From Corynebacterium provencense (lineage in GTDB: Bacteria; Actinomycetota; Actinomycetes; Mycobacteriales; Mycobacteriaceae), in contig LT160593.1 of assembly GCA_900049755.1 (NCBI GenBank), positions 32,244 through 96,243 on the forward strand: a stretch of DNA of 64,000 nt. Direction: 5' to 3'. The stretch's first letter is position 1; every line of letters starts with the position of its first letter. The notes beneath the pieces are model-generated. The model was given only the letters and a program-made list of their open reading frames with translations, had not been told where the DNA came from and made no database searches. Shown here piece by piece: positions 1-8,355 of this stretch. A program made the translations under genes and the position numbers.

Positions 1-170
1 CGCTCGTGGCGTCCCCGTGGCTGCTGCTCGCCGGAACCGGCTGCGGGTTCGTCGGCGCGCACGTCGGGCCGGCGCATGACAGGTTTGCCGAACCGGTCGC
101 GCAGGACCCGGCCCCGGTGGTCCCGGGCGTACAGGTCGGCTCCGTCATCAGGGCGGGGTGGCTGATCCAT
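1..170 (-). CDS. Probable LytR-CpsA-Psr family protein, N-terminal fragment
   Basis: This is a minus-strand reading frame that starts at an ATG at position 170 and runs off the left edge, so only the first 56 or so residues are visible. It begins MDQPPRPDDGADLYARDHRG and continues with a charged segment containing RFGKPVMRRPDVR. Short proline- and arginine-rich cytoplasmic tails with the pattern 'Y-x-R-D-x-x-G-R-x-x-x-D-R-x-G-K-P-V' are typical of corynebacterial LytR-CpsA-Psr proteins, which ligate arabinogalactan to peptidoglycan, and such a gene usually lies near pheA. The assignment rests on this tail alone; the transmembrane segment and catalytic domain lie outside the window. It could instead be another membrane protein with a similar tail. 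Confidence 0.45.
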   Translation of the reverse strand, partial: MDQPPRPDDGADLYARDHRGRVLRDRFGKPVMRRPDVRADEPAAGSGEQQPRGRHE

Positions 171-347
171 GGGGACAGCTTAGTGAACCGACGGACGCGC
201 AGACGCATCCTGTGGCGACGGGGAGCACCGGGGCGAGACCGCCGGGGAGAGGTCGGGGCGGCCCGTCCCGGGGGCGTGGCCCGGCGGGGGAGGACGGAGG
301 TGGCTCCCGGTTCGGTCGCCCGGGTGAACGCCGATACCCTGGGAACC

Positions 348-821
348 ATGAGTGATGAGACCATGGGACTGGTCGCCGGAGGTCTGGCCGTCGTCGCGGC
401 CCTGATCGTGTTCTCCATGCTGCGCGCGGCGGCGAGGGGACACCTGGACAGGAACAGCGGCTTCGGCCTGGTGACGCCGGCGGTGAAGAAGTCTGACGCC
501 ACCTGGACCGCCGGGCACCTCGCGGCACTGCCCGTGGCACGCAGGACAGTCCTTGCGACAGTGGTGGTCTGGGTGGCGGCACTCGTCGTCGGCCTGGTCG
601 TCGGAGAGAAGTGGGCGGGATACCTCGGACTGGTGCCGTACCTGGCTGTGATTCTCGGATTCGTGCCGATGGTCCGCACTGCCAACGCCGCGGCGGTGGA
701 GGCGACAAAGAAGACCAGGCAGACCAGGAAGTCGAAGCCGACCAAGCAGACCAGGCAGAACAAGCAGACCAAGCAGATGCAGAAGAAGGGGAAGAGCGGC
801 AACGGGAGACGGAAACACTGA
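348..821 (+). CDS. SdpI-family integral membrane protein
   Basis: A 157-residue protein. I chose the ATG at 348 because the sequence becomes protein-like there (MSDETMGLVAGG), although the frame stays open upstream. It has a first membrane helix at about residues 5-25, then a cytoplasmic segment with the SdpI-family signature 'NSGFGLVTPAVKKSDATW' followed by AGHLAA, then two more hydrophobic helices around residues 65-110. SdpI in Bacillus is an immunity protein against a toxic peptide; most actinobacterial members have no proven role. The last 40 residues are an unusual hydrophilic tail made almost only of K, Q, T, R and N, with repeats such as TKQTRQNKQTKQ, and could bind nucleic acid or acidic lipids. 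Family assignment is good; function is unknown. Confidence 0.75.
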   Translation: MSDETMGLVAGGLAVVAALIVFSMLRAAARGHLDRNSGFGLVTPAVKKSDATWTAGHLAALPVARRTVLATVVVWVAALVVGLVVGEKWAGYLGLVPYLAVILGFVPMVRTANAAAVEATKKTRQTRKSKPTKQTRQNKQTKQMQKKGKSGNGRRKH

Positions 822-840
822 CCGGTGGCGTCGGCGGCCG

Positions 841-1674
841 CTACAGCCCCGGCACCCCGCCGAGGACCTGGTAGCCGACGAACGCCACCGTGTCGATCAG
901 CCCGTGGGCGATGATCAACGGCCACACACGCCCGGTCCGGTAGAAGAAGTAGACGAACACCAGTCCCATGAGCACATTCCCCAACCCCGCGGAGTAGCCC
1001 TGGTAGAGGTGGTAGCTTCCACGCAGGACAGCTGAGGCGGCGAATACCCACGCCCACGGCACCTGCAGCTGACGCAACCGTGACACCAGCCAGGCGACGA
1101 CGATGACCTCCTCCGCCACGCCGTTCGCCCAGGCGTTGACGACCAGCAGTGCCAGATCACCTGCCGAGGAGTCCAGCCCGGACGCCACGACCTGCCTGGA
1201 CAGGTTGAGCTTGACCGCGGCGACGTAGAACAGCAGGCCCGGCAGTCCGATCAGCGCCGCGAGTCCCGCACCGGGAAGCACGTCCCGCAGACGGGGGCGG
1301 GGAAGCCCCGGACGGTCGGGGTCGGTCAGTCCGGCGAGACGGACAGGAACATGGCGCAGCAGCAGGAGGACCGCCAGACCGCCCCAGGCCAGCAGCACGC
1401 CCGAACTGATGAGCTGGAACACCGGGTCAAGCCAGGCCAGGGTGGATACCGGGGCGTTGAGGGTGGTGGTCTGCTCGTTGAGCCTGGTCGGGGTGGTCGC
1501 CGCCTCGAGAAGCCGGAGCGCCGCCCGGACGCCGGAGGTGCCGAAAGTGACCGCGAGGACCAGGAAGATCTCCCAGCGCAGTGCGGTGCGCCCGGTAGCG
1601 GTGGCGGGCGGGACGGGGCTCACCGGGGAGGGGGAGTGCAGCCACCGGCGGAGACTGCGGAGATCAACGGTCAC
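841..1674 (-). CDS. CPBP (Abi/CAAX-protease-like) intramembrane metalloprotease
   Basis: A 277-residue multi-pass membrane protein. It starts at a GTG at 1674, inside the end of the upstream amidase gene: the amidase stop codon lies 11 bases into this gene, so the two are probably translationally coupled. The C-terminal half carries the CPBP signature: a paired glutamate (GVAEEVIVVAWL, about residues 188-199), a histidine in 'RGSYHLYQG', and a final 'AHGLIDT'. These residues bind the catalytic metal in this family. The usual arginine of the EExxxR motif is not at its normal place, so activity is not certain. Members process prenylated or other membrane proteins, or act in peptide immunity. 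The substrate is unknown. Confidence 0.75.
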   Translation of the reverse strand: MTVDLRSLRRWLHSPSPVSPVPPATATGRTALRWEIFLVLAVTFGTSGVRAALRLLEAATTPTRLNEQTTTLNAPVSTLAWLDPVFQLISSGVLLAWGGLAVLLLLRHVPVRLAGLTDPDRPGLPRPRLRDVLPGAGLAALIGLPGLLFYVAAVKLNLSRQVVASGLDSSAGDLALLVVNAWANGVAEEVIVVAWLVSRLRQLQVPWAWVFAASAVLRGSYHLYQGYSAGLGNVLMGLVFVYFFYRTGRVWPLIIAHGLIDTVAFVGYQVLGGVPGL

Positions 1675-3154
1675 GGGCGTCCTCCGTCTGTGAGTGGCCG
1701 GGTGCCTGAGCGTGACCATGACCGTGACCGTGACCGTGACCGTGCGGGTGTGCGTGCAGACGCCCCGACCGGACAGGCCGGAACCCCAGCGCCTCGACAT
1801 CCCCCGGTCCCGGGCAGGTGAAAGCCTCGGCCGCGGCGTCATCACCTGCCACCAGATCCGCGACCGCGGCCTGAAGGTGGGCCCCCAGGGCCAGCAGGGT
1901 CGCGGCGTCCACCCTGTCACCGACGGCACCCAGATGCACCGACACCGGCCACCTGCCCGGAGCGGCAGGCACCAGCGGCACCGACAGTGCGGCCCACCCG
2001 GTGAGATTCCACAGGGTCGCCCACGGCGTCCACGCCGTCTGGGCCAGGAAGTCCAGCCCCGGAGACCCCGCCGACGACAGTGCCGAGAATGCGCCGACCG
2101 GAGGAGGGGCGCAGGCCAGCATCGGGGTGACCACCACGTCCACCCTCGGCCACGCCTGCATGACCTCGTCGGGGAGCCGACTGACAGCTGACGCGGCGGC
2201 GGCCGTGTCAGACGCCGTGAGCTGCGCGCCACGGTTCCTGAGCCAGCGCGGCATCGGTCCCAGCGGATCCGGGAGGGAGGCGCACCTGGCGGCCATGAGC
2301 TCCGCGAAGAGTGCGAAACGCGCGGGAGGGTACGGCGCGGGGACCGGGGAGACCCCGGCGACCCGGGGATGGGTGACCAGCAGGGCCGCTGCCGCCGTCG
2401 TCGCCGCGGTGATCCTGGGGTCCACGGACGTCGGCCCCGCCTGACCGGGGTCACCGTGGAACGGGACCGTGGTCATGCCCAGCCGCAACGGCACCGCGGA
2501 AGCAGGGTCCGGGTGCGGTGCGGTGCACAGGCCCTCGCCGGTGATCCCGTAGGCGCGGGCGGTCAACGCGATGTCAGCGGCGATGAAGCCCTGCGCCGTC
2601 GGATCCGGCAGGGGACCGCCGGCCACACGGTGGGCGGGCTTGAAGCCGGGCAAACCGACCGCGGCAGCCGGAACCCGGATCGACCCGCCCCCGTCGCTGG
2701 CGTGGGCGATGTCGACGATCCCCCGCGCCACAGCCACCGCCGCCCCCGACGAGGATCCGCCGGAGGTCATCAGGGGATCCACCGGATTCACCGGGCCGGC
2801 ACCACCGCCGACCAGTGCCGGTTCCGTGTAGACGGTCGCGCCGAACTGGGAGCTCACCGACGCCCCCACCAGTGACGCCCCCGTCGACAGGAGGTGCCGG
2901 ACGACGGCGTCGTCGGCGGCGGCCGTACAGGCGTGGGCCGGACTGCCGAAGCCCGTGGTCTCCCCCTCCACCTGCTGGAGGTCCTTGACGAGGATCTCGG
3001 TACCGGACAGTGGACCGGTGGCGGCTGAGGCGTCCACGTGCGGTGCCGCGTACATTCTCGCGACCCCGAGTTCCTCCTCCGACAGTCCGGTGGACTCACG
3101 GACGGACCGCAGTCGCGCGGCGGTGGAGGTGGCGGGGGTCCGGGGTGGTGCCAT
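1664..3154 (-). CDS. Amidase-signature family amidohydrolase with histidine-rich tail
   Basis: A 496-residue amidase. The ATG at 3154 lies 40 bases from the divergent pheA start. The Ser-cisSer-Lys catalytic machinery is visible: the lysine in 'EILVKDL' (about residue 58), the glycine/serine-rich loop '[15 protein letters not shown]' with the cis-serine, and the nucleophile region '[11 protein letters not shown]'. Amidases of this type hydrolyse carboxamides and some aryl acylamides; the substrate cannot be read from the sequence. The last 35 residues are unusual: an HG-repeat tail ([11 protein letters not shown]) encoded by a six-base tandem repeat, likely able to bind Ni, Zn or Co. The gene overlaps the CPBP protease by 11 bases. 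Confidence 0.85.
   Translation of the reverse strand: MAPPRTPATSTAARLRSVRESTGLSEEELGVARMYAAPHVDASAATGPLSGTEILVKDLQQVEGETTGFGSPAHACTAAADDAVVRHLLSTGASLVGASVSSQFGATVYTEPALVGGGAGPVNPVDPLMTSGGSSSGAAVAVARGIVDIAHASDGGGSIRVPAAAVGLPGFKPAHRVAGGPLPDPTAQGFIAADIALTARAYGITGEGLCTAPHPDPASAVPLRLGMTTVPFHGDPGQAGPTSVDPRITAATTAAAALLVTHPRVAGVSPVPAPYPPARFALFAELMAARCASLPDPLGPMPRWLRNRGAQLTASDTAAAASAVSRLPDEVMQAWPRVDVVVTPMLACAPPPVGAFSALSSAGSPGLDFLAQTAWTPWATLWNLTGWAALSVPLVPAAPGRWPVSVHLGAVGDRVDAATLLALGAHLQAAVADLVAGDDAAAEAFTCPGPGDVEALGFRPVRSGRLHAHPHGHGHGHGHGHAQAPGHSQTEDARDR
1711..1746. repeat. Six-base tandem repeat encoding the His-Gly tail of the amidase
   Basis: Six near-identical copies of CGTGAC (one CATGAC, the last incomplete) run end to end. 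Read on the minus strand they encode alternating histidine and glycine. Such a hexamer array can change length by slippage without breaking the frame, which would vary the tail length between strains. Confidence 0.8.
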
Positions 3155-3193
3155 GGTGACCCAGCGTAGCCTCCGCCAGGTAGGTTGAAGGAC

Positions 3194-4208
3194 ATGACCA
3201 CCGTCGCTTTCCTCGGCCCGCGGGGCACCTTCACCGAGCAGGCCGTCACCGACTTCACGGCCGCAGGTCATCTCCCCGGGGATGCCGACCACATTCCCGT
3301 CTCATCACCCCGCGAGGCCCTGGACATGGTGCGCGCCGGGGACGCGGATGTCGCCTGCGTGGCGTTGGAGTCCAGTGTGGACGGCCCTGTCACCCAGACC
3401 TTCGACTGCTTCACCACCGGTGATGAACTCCAGATCATCCGGGAGCACGACGTCCCCGTCACCTTCTCGGTCCTCGTGCGACCCGGCACCCGTCCGGAGG
3501 ACGTGAAGACCCTGACCTGTCACCCGGTCGCCTACAACCAGATCAGCGGGTGGCTGGGGAGGAATCTCCCCGGGGTGGAGTTCGTCGCGGCGTCCTCCAA
3601 CGGTGCCGGGGCGGGGGCCGTGGCCGCCGGCACGGCCTGTCTCTCACCCGCAGCTAGATGTGTATCAGAGCCAAGCCGCACCGGCGCGGGCGGGGCTGAT
3701 CCACGGGCTCGAACCCCTCGCCGAGGACGTCGCCGACATTCAGGACGCCCGGACCAGGTTCGTCCTCATCACCCGACCCCGGACCCCACCGGCCCCCACC
3801 GGACACGACCGGACCAGTTTCGTCCTGCGCGTCCCCAACCGGCCCTCGTCGCTGGTCCAGGCTCTCATGGAACTGTCCATGCGGGGGGTGGACATGTCAC
3901 GGATCGAATCCCGGCCCACCCGGGAACACGCCGGGACCTACGACTTCCACCTCGAGATCGTGGGGCACATCGAGGACGCCGCCGTCGCCGAAGCGCTGGC
4001 AGGGCTGTACCGGTACTGCGAGAAAGTCCGGTACCTGGGGTCGTGGCCGCAGGAGGGCTGGGTCGGTGGCGTCAGCGGGCCGTCCGGGTCTGTGCCCCCC
4101 GACTACTCCGACTCGCGTCGGTGGATCCGTGACCTGCGGCGGGGCCGTCTGAGGCGGGGAGGTCACCTGGACCCGGAGGCGGGGTCGGAAAGGAACCGGA
4201 CAGTATGA
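3194..4208 (+). pseudogene. pheA: Prephenate dehydratase, frame broken by a library-adapter-like insertion
   Basis: PheA converts prephenate to phenylpyruvate, the last specific step before phenylalanine. The ATG at 3194 opens with MTTVAFLGPRGTFTEQAV, typical of the catalytic domain. The frame holds to about 3636 (residue 147, 'AAGTA'), then a foreign segment with two mosaic-end-like motifs follows, and homology resumes in another frame at about 3675 with 'APARAGLI'. The downstream part has the catalytic TRF motif (DARTRFVLI) and the C-terminal ACT domain with the phenylalanine-binding ESRP motif ('RIESRPTREHAG'). The stop codon overlaps the gpmB start (ATGA), so the two are coupled. The total length is off by one base modulo three. 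I believe the gene is intact in the organism and damaged only in this assembly. Confidence 0.85.
3637..3674. other. Tn5 mosaic-end (tagmentation adapter) scar in pheA
   Basis: CTGTCTCT at 3637-3644 matches the start of the mosaic end in one orientation. AGATGTGTATCAGAGCCAA at 3656-3674 matches 16 of 19 bases of the mosaic end (AGATGTGTATAAGAGACAG) in the other orientation, with 11 bases between. Two facing mosaic ends are what a chimeric tagmentation fragment leaves. The segment interrupts pheA exactly where the reading frame breaks. Confidence 0.85.
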
Positions 4209-5191
4209 CCCGCCTGCTGCTGATCCGGCACGGGCAGACGACCTCCAACGTCATCCGGGCCCTGGACACCGCCCTGCCGGGGGCGTCACTGACCGCTCTC
4301 GGGTGGGACCAGGCCCGGGCCGCGGGTGAGAGGATCGCCGTGGAGACAGGGGGCACCGCGCCGGGAATGTACCTTGTCTCCTCGCTGGCGCTGCGGGCCC
4401 GGCAGACGGCGGCGGGGATCGTGGCGGGTGCGGCGTCCTACGGGGTGGACCTGAACACGACCTCGCCGGGCAGTCCTTTCGCAGGATCGCTGACCGGTGT
4501 TCCGGTGGTCGCCGGCTACGGGGGACTGTCCCGCCGGAACGCCGGGGCGGACCTGCCGGAGCCTGTGCTCACGGGTGACGTGGGGATACCGTCGGACGGT
4601 ATGCCGTCAGAGGAACCGACTCCGGAGTGGACGCCGGCAGCGGTACAGGATGTTCCCCGCCTGTCCGGGTCCCCGCAGCGGCAGCTTCCCTTGATCCCGC
4701 CGGAGGCGGTGCCCGGGGCGGTCCCGGGGATCTCGGAGATACCCGCAGGACGCCTGGAGATGCGCACCGACCCTGAGGCCCACCTGGTCTACCACCGCAC
4801 TTTCGCCGACTGGCTCGGCGGAGCCCTGGACCTCCGGGTCCCCGGGGCGTTGAACGGCCGGGAGGTCGTCGGACGGTACCTTTCCTCCCTGCTGCCGATG
4901 CTGGCGGCGGTCAGGTCCGTCGGATCGGATCTGGCCGTGGTGAGTCACGGAGCCGTCATCCGGCTTGTGGCGGGATACCTGGGGAGGGTCGATCCCGGGT
5001 ACGCGGTCCGGACGGACCTGGCGAACACCGCCCGGGTGGAGCTGGAGGTCCCGGACTCGTTGACGGTGCCGGAACTGCCGACGGTGGACGCGCCCATGCT
5101 GTGGACCGGGGACTACCTTCCCGAAATTGTGCGGGAACCCTGGAAGGTCACTGACTGGGCGGGTCTCGGAGAGCCACCGTCACTGGCGTGA
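4205..5191 (+). CDS. gpmB: Histidine phosphatase superfamily (phosphoglycerate-mutase-like) protein
   Basis: A 328-residue protein that overlaps the pheA stop by four bases. The catalytic RHG motif is at residues 8-10 (LLLIRHGQTTSN), and the second catalytic histidine is in 'VVSHGAVIR' near residue 246. Family members remove phosphate from small metabolites; the name gpmB follows usage in Corynebacterium and does not prove mutase activity. It is longer than the usual 200-240 residues. The extra length is a proline- and glycine-rich stretch from about residue 98 to 172, between 'TGVPVVAG' and the conserved 'ISEIPAGRLEMR' core, so it is probably a surface loop. Partnership with pheA is conserved in corynebacteria. 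Confidence 0.8.
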   Translation: MTRLLLIRHGQTTSNVIRALDTALPGASLTALGWDQARAAGERIAVETGGTAPGMYLVSSLALRARQTAAGIVAGAASYGVDLNTTSPGSPFAGSLTGVPVVAGYGGLSRRNAGADLPEPVLTGDVGIPSDGMPSEEPTPEWTPAAVQDVPRLSGSPQRQLPLIPPEAVPGAVPGISEIPAGRLEMRTDPEAHLVYHRTFADWLGGALDLRVPGALNGREVVGRYLSSLLPMLAAVRSVGSDLAVVSHGAVIRLVAGYLGRVDPGYAVRTDLANTARVELEVPDSLTVPELPTVDAPMLWTGDYLPEIVREPWKVTDWAGLGEPPSLA

Positions 5192-5343
5192 CCTGGTCTG
5201 ATGTGACCGTGGTCCGGGTGCGGTGCCGGCATGTGGGAGGGGTCGCGGCGGGGACCGTGACCCCGGTTTCCTGAGGCTCCGGCGTAGTTTCCCCGACATT
5301 TTCCGGTACGGTCGATCAAGTTCGACTATCGGAAGGAATCATT

Positions 5344-6891
5344 GTGGCTAACAATGCACCCTCCACGGCGCCGATCCAGGCGAGCGACATACACGTCGTG
5401 GACCAGATGAAAATGAAGAAGGCGCTGCGCGCCACCCTGCTGGGGAACTTCATGGAGTGGTTCGACATCGGGGTCTTCTCCTATGTCATGGTCTACATCA
5501 CCCTCCACTTCTTCCCCCTGCCCGAACCGTGGGACGGCCTGGCCACCTTCGCCACCCTCGCGGTCACCTTCCTTGTCCGGCCACTGGGCGGACTGGTCCT
5601 GGGACCGCTCGGTGACCGGATCGGGAGGAAGAGGATCCTCGCGTTCACGATCATCATGATGTCGGTGGGGACATTCCTCATCGGTTGTCTCCCGACCTAC
5701 CAGCAGATCGGTGTGGCCGCCCCGGTCCTGCTGATCCTGCTGAAGTTCGTCCAGGGATTCTCCACCGGTGGAGAGTACGCGGGAGCGGCGACCTTCATCG
5801 CCGAGTACGCCTCGGACCGGCGTCGGGGATTCTGGGGTTCATTCCTCGATCTCGGGTCCTATCTCGGTTTCGCGGCCGCCGCGGCGCTGGTCACGGTGCT
5901 GGAACTGTCCACCTCGGACGCCCAGATGGAGTCCTGGGGTTGGCGTGTCGCCTTCTGGGTGGCCCTGCCGCTGGGACTCGTGGGACTGTACATGCGCTCC
6001 CACATCGAGGAATCCCACGCCTTCGAGGCCGTGCAGGAGAGCCGCGGCGGAGATTCCGCCGGCACCACCGGGAGCGGGGACGCCGCGGTCAGCGCGGACA
6101 CCGCCACCTCCGGCAGCTCAGACACCAGTTTCCGGGGTCAGATCAGCTACCTGTTCAGGAACTTCTGGCCGCAGATCCTCACCGGGTCCGCCCTGGTGAT
6201 GTGCGCCCAGGTTGTCGGTTACGCACTCACGACCTTCATGCCGACCTACCTCACCGAGACCCTGGGCTACGACACCGTCCACGGCAACGCCCTGCTGGTG
6301 CCCGTGCTCATCATCGTCTCTGTCGGGCTGCCGCTGTTCGGCGCCCTGTCCGACCGTGTCGGCCGCCGACCCGTGATGATCACCGGCTGTGCCGTCGGTG
6401 TCGTCTTCGCGATCCCCGCCTTCTCCCTGATGATGATGGACCGGGTGTGGTCCACACTCGCCGGACTGATGATCATCGGACTGATCATGATGTTCCAGGT
6501 GTCGATCCAGGCGTCCGCCCTCCCGTCACTGTTCCCGACGGCGAGCCGGTACACGGCGATGGGTCTGATGTTCAACATTGCCGTCGCCCTGTTCGGAGGC
6601 ACCACGGGCTTCGTCATCACCGCACTGCAGAGCATTCTCGGGACCGACTACGCCGGCGCGTACTACATCATGTTCGCCTGCCTGGTGGGAGGTGTCGGCG
6701 TGTACTGCATGCGGGAGTCGGCCGGCCGCAACCTGCTGGGCTCCATGCCGGTCGTCGACCACGACCACGAGGTCGAGGGTGTGCTCGAGGGTTTCGCGGA
6801 CAACGAGAAATACGATGTCTCGACCATGCCCGTCAGGGACACCGACGACAACCGGTCAGACGACCGGTCAGACGACCGGGCCGGGCAGTAG
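5344..6891 (+). CDS. proP: MFS metabolite:H+ symporter, ProP-like
   Basis: A 515-residue transporter with about 12 membrane helices. The GTG at 5344 follows a GGAAGG ribosome-binding site at 5331-5336. The opening 'ATLLGNFMEWFDIGVFSYV' and the loop 'RPLGGLVLGPLGDRIGRKR' are typical of the metabolite:proton symporter family, which includes ProP (proline/betaine/ectoine uptake) and dicarboxylate or shikimate carriers. A central cytoplasmic loop at about residues 228-262 is rich in G, S, T and D. The C-terminus is acidic with repeated 'RSDDRSDDR'. ProP in other species senses osmolarity through its C-terminus; whether this one does is inference. It is monocistronic with a hairpin downstream. Confidence 0.75.
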   Translation: MANNAPSTAPIQASDIHVVDQMKMKKALRATLLGNFMEWFDIGVFSYVMVYITLHFFPLPEPWDGLATFATLAVTFLVRPLGGLVLGPLGDRIGRKRILAFTIIMMSVGTFLIGCLPTYQQIGVAAPVLLILLKFVQGFSTGGEYAGAATFIAEYASDRRRGFWGSFLDLGSYLGFAAAAALVTVLELSTSDAQMESWGWRVAFWVALPLGLVGLYMRSHIEESHAFEAVQESRGGDSAGTTGSGDAAVSADTATSGSSDTSFRGQISYLFRNFWPQILTGSALVMCAQVVGYALTTFMPTYLTETLGYDTVHGNALLVPVLIIVSVGLPLFGALSDRVGRRPVMITGCAVGVVFAIPAFSLMMMDRVWSTLAGLMIIGLIMMFQVSIQASALPSLFPTASRYTAMGLMFNIAVALFGGTTGFVITALQSILGTDYAGAYYIMFACLVGGVGVYCMRESAGRNLLGSMPVVDHDHEVEGVLEGFADNEKYDVSTMPVRDTDDNRSDDRSDDRAGQ

Positions 6892-6915
6892 GAGAGACCG
6901 GCGCAGCACACGGGG

Positions 6916-6934
6916 CCGGCGCAGGTCGCGCCGG
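6916..6934. terminator. Hairpin between convergent genes
   Basis: A perfect seven-base stem CCGGCGC / GCGCCGG with a five-base loop (AGGTC) lies between the stop of the ProP-like gene (plus) and the stop of the metallopeptidase gene (minus). There is no clear T-run on either side, so it may act as a weak bidirectional terminator or only stabilise mRNA ends. Confidence 0.45.
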
Positions 6935-6944
6935 GCCCGGGAAG

Positions 6945-7301
6945 TCAGCCCCAACCCAGCTCGTGGAGCCGGGCGTCCGAGATCCCGAAATGGTGGCCGA
7001 TCTCGTGTACCACGGTCACCGCCACCTGCTCCGCGAGTTCGTCGCGGGTCCGGCACCAGCGGCACAGGGCGTCCTTGTAGATGCTGATCTTGTCCGGAAA
7101 ATAGGTCGGCCACTCCACGGAGCGTTCGGTGAGCGCTACTCCGTGGTAGAGGCCCAGCAGGTCCGGGTCCTCCTCGTTGCGGTCCTCGACAACTATCGCC
7201 ACATTGTCCAGGTTGTCGAGCAGTCTCCGGGGGATCATCCCGAGCCCGCGGTCGACCAGTTCGCCGAACTCCTCGTCGGTCACCTCGACCACACCGGTCA
7301 C
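6945..7301 (-). CDS. Minimal zincin-like metallopeptidase
   Basis: A 118-residue protein starting at a GTG at 7301, which overlaps the stop of the upstream gene (GTGA). The zinc-site motif HEIGHHFGISD is near residues 99-109, preceded by 'AEQVAVTVV'; the HExxHxxGxxD arrangement gives two histidines, the catalytic glutamate and an aspartate ligand. This family of very small predicted metallopeptidases (Pfam Zincin_1, TTHA0227-like) is widespread in actinobacteria and has no defined substrate. Its conserved coupling with a septum-formation-like membrane protein suggests a shared envelope role, which is inference. Confidence 0.8.
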   Translation of the reverse strand: MTGVVEVTDEEFGELVDRGLGMIPRRLLDNLDNVAIVVEDRNEEDPDLLGLYHGVALTERSVEWPTYFPDKISIYKDALCRWCRTRDELAEQVAVTVVHEIGHHFGISDARLHELGWG

Positions 7302-8323
7302 CTCCTCGGATTCCGCGCAGGCTGGGGTTCAGGCGCCTGACCGTCCAGGGTGAACGCGCCGCGGACGTCTCCGACGATCTCGGCGAAGGACTGCCCCTCC
7401 GGTCCTGCACTGTCCTTGGTGAGTGCACAGTTGACGGTACGGGACCCGGCATCCCAGGAATCCTCTGTCATCGTGGTCCAGAACGGGACGAGTGTGGACT
7501 GGTAGAGGGCCTCATCTCCGGCGTCACCGCCGCCGAGGTAGTCCACGGCGGCGGTCTGACAGACCCCGGACAGCCACCGGTTCTGCTCGTCGACCGTGGG
7601 CCACGCCCCGGTGAAGTTGTCCGCGAGGTTCACCACCTTCGTCACCTGCCACGAATGGGGCTGGTCACAGGGCACTTCGGAGGCGGTGTCGCCGACGGCG
7701 CGGACACAGGTGTCCACCGCGGAGAACCTCGACTGGTCCGAGCCTGCGGCCACGCCGGTGACCTCCAGGGCGGTGCCGTCGGCGTCAGTGACCATCACCC
7801 CGCACAACATGGTGCGGTCCCCGGCCGCCCACCCCTCCGCGGGGGGGAGAATCGGGGAGATCGTGTACCTGCCCGTCGGGTCGAGCTTCCCCCCGAGATA
7901 GTCCGTTGTCGGGGCGGTGCACAGTTCCTCGGTGAGCTGCTGCTGGCGCTGCAGGTCCGGTTGGGGGGCGTCCGGGCCGAATTCACTGGTGGGGTACTGG
8001 GAGAGATCCTCACGCGTCGCCACCTCGAAACGGTGGGGCTGTGCACAGTCGACAGTCACGATATCCCTGGTCACCGGCCCGTCCTGGGTCCAGTTCAGGC
8101 AGCTTCCCGCCTGCGCGTCGGTGAAGGACACAGGGGCGGCGACAGTGCTTCCGGTGGGGCCGGGCGGGGTGGGGTTGACCGGGCTCGAACCGTCAGGGCT
8201 CAGTGCCGCGTAGGTGGCGGCGCCTGTCCCGCCGCACAGGGACGCGACGAGCAGTACCGTCAGAGTGCGTCGACGTCGACGTCGACGGACAGGCGAAAGC
8301 GCTTCGGAGGACATGCCGTCCAT
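7298..8323 (-). CDS. Septum-formation-family secreted or membrane-anchored protein
   Basis: A 341-residue protein. After a short arginine-rich cytoplasmic stretch (RRRRRRRTL) there is one membrane helix at about residues 19-40, then a proline-rich linker and two related extracellular modules. Each has paired cysteines near 'C-x-Q-P-H-x-(F/W)': '[17 protein letters not shown]' in the first and '[17 protein letters not shown]' in the second. This pattern is typical of the Septum_form domain (PF13845) in actinobacteria. The ATG at 8323 is 32 bases from the divergent serS start; a second ATG at 8314 is possible. It is translationally coupled to the downstream metallopeptidase. A cell-wall or division role is inferred from the family name only. 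Confidence 0.7.
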   Translation of the reverse strand: MDGMSSEALSPVRRRRRRRTLTVLLVASLCGGTGAATYAALSPDGSSPVNPTPPGPTGSTVAAPVSFTDAQAGSCLNWTQDGPVTRDIVTVDCAQPHRFEVATREDLSQYPTSEFGPDAPQPDLQRQQQLTEELCTAPTTDYLGGKLDPTGRYTISPILPPAEGWAAGDRTMLCGVMVTDADGTALEVTGVAAGSDQSRFSAVDTCVRAVGDTASEVPCDQPHSWQVTKVVNLADNFTGAWPTVDEQNRWLSGVCQTAAVDYLGGGDAGDEALYQSTLVPFWTTMTEDSWDAGSRTVNCALTKDSAGPEGQSFAEIVGDVRGAFTLDGQAPEPQPARNPRR

Positions 8324-8355
8324 TGTGTCACGGCACTGCCGCTAAGCTGGAGGCC

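Noticed and set aside
1711..1746. The hexamer repeat as a CRISPR or regulatory array
   Set aside because: It is inside the amidase coding sequence, has no spacers and encodes a regular HG tail.
3637..3674. The mosaic-end motifs as evidence for a natural IS50/Tn5 element
   Set aside because: No transposase gene or nine-base target duplication is present, and the matches are to the synthetic mosaic-end sequence at several unrelated sites; a library artefact explains them better.
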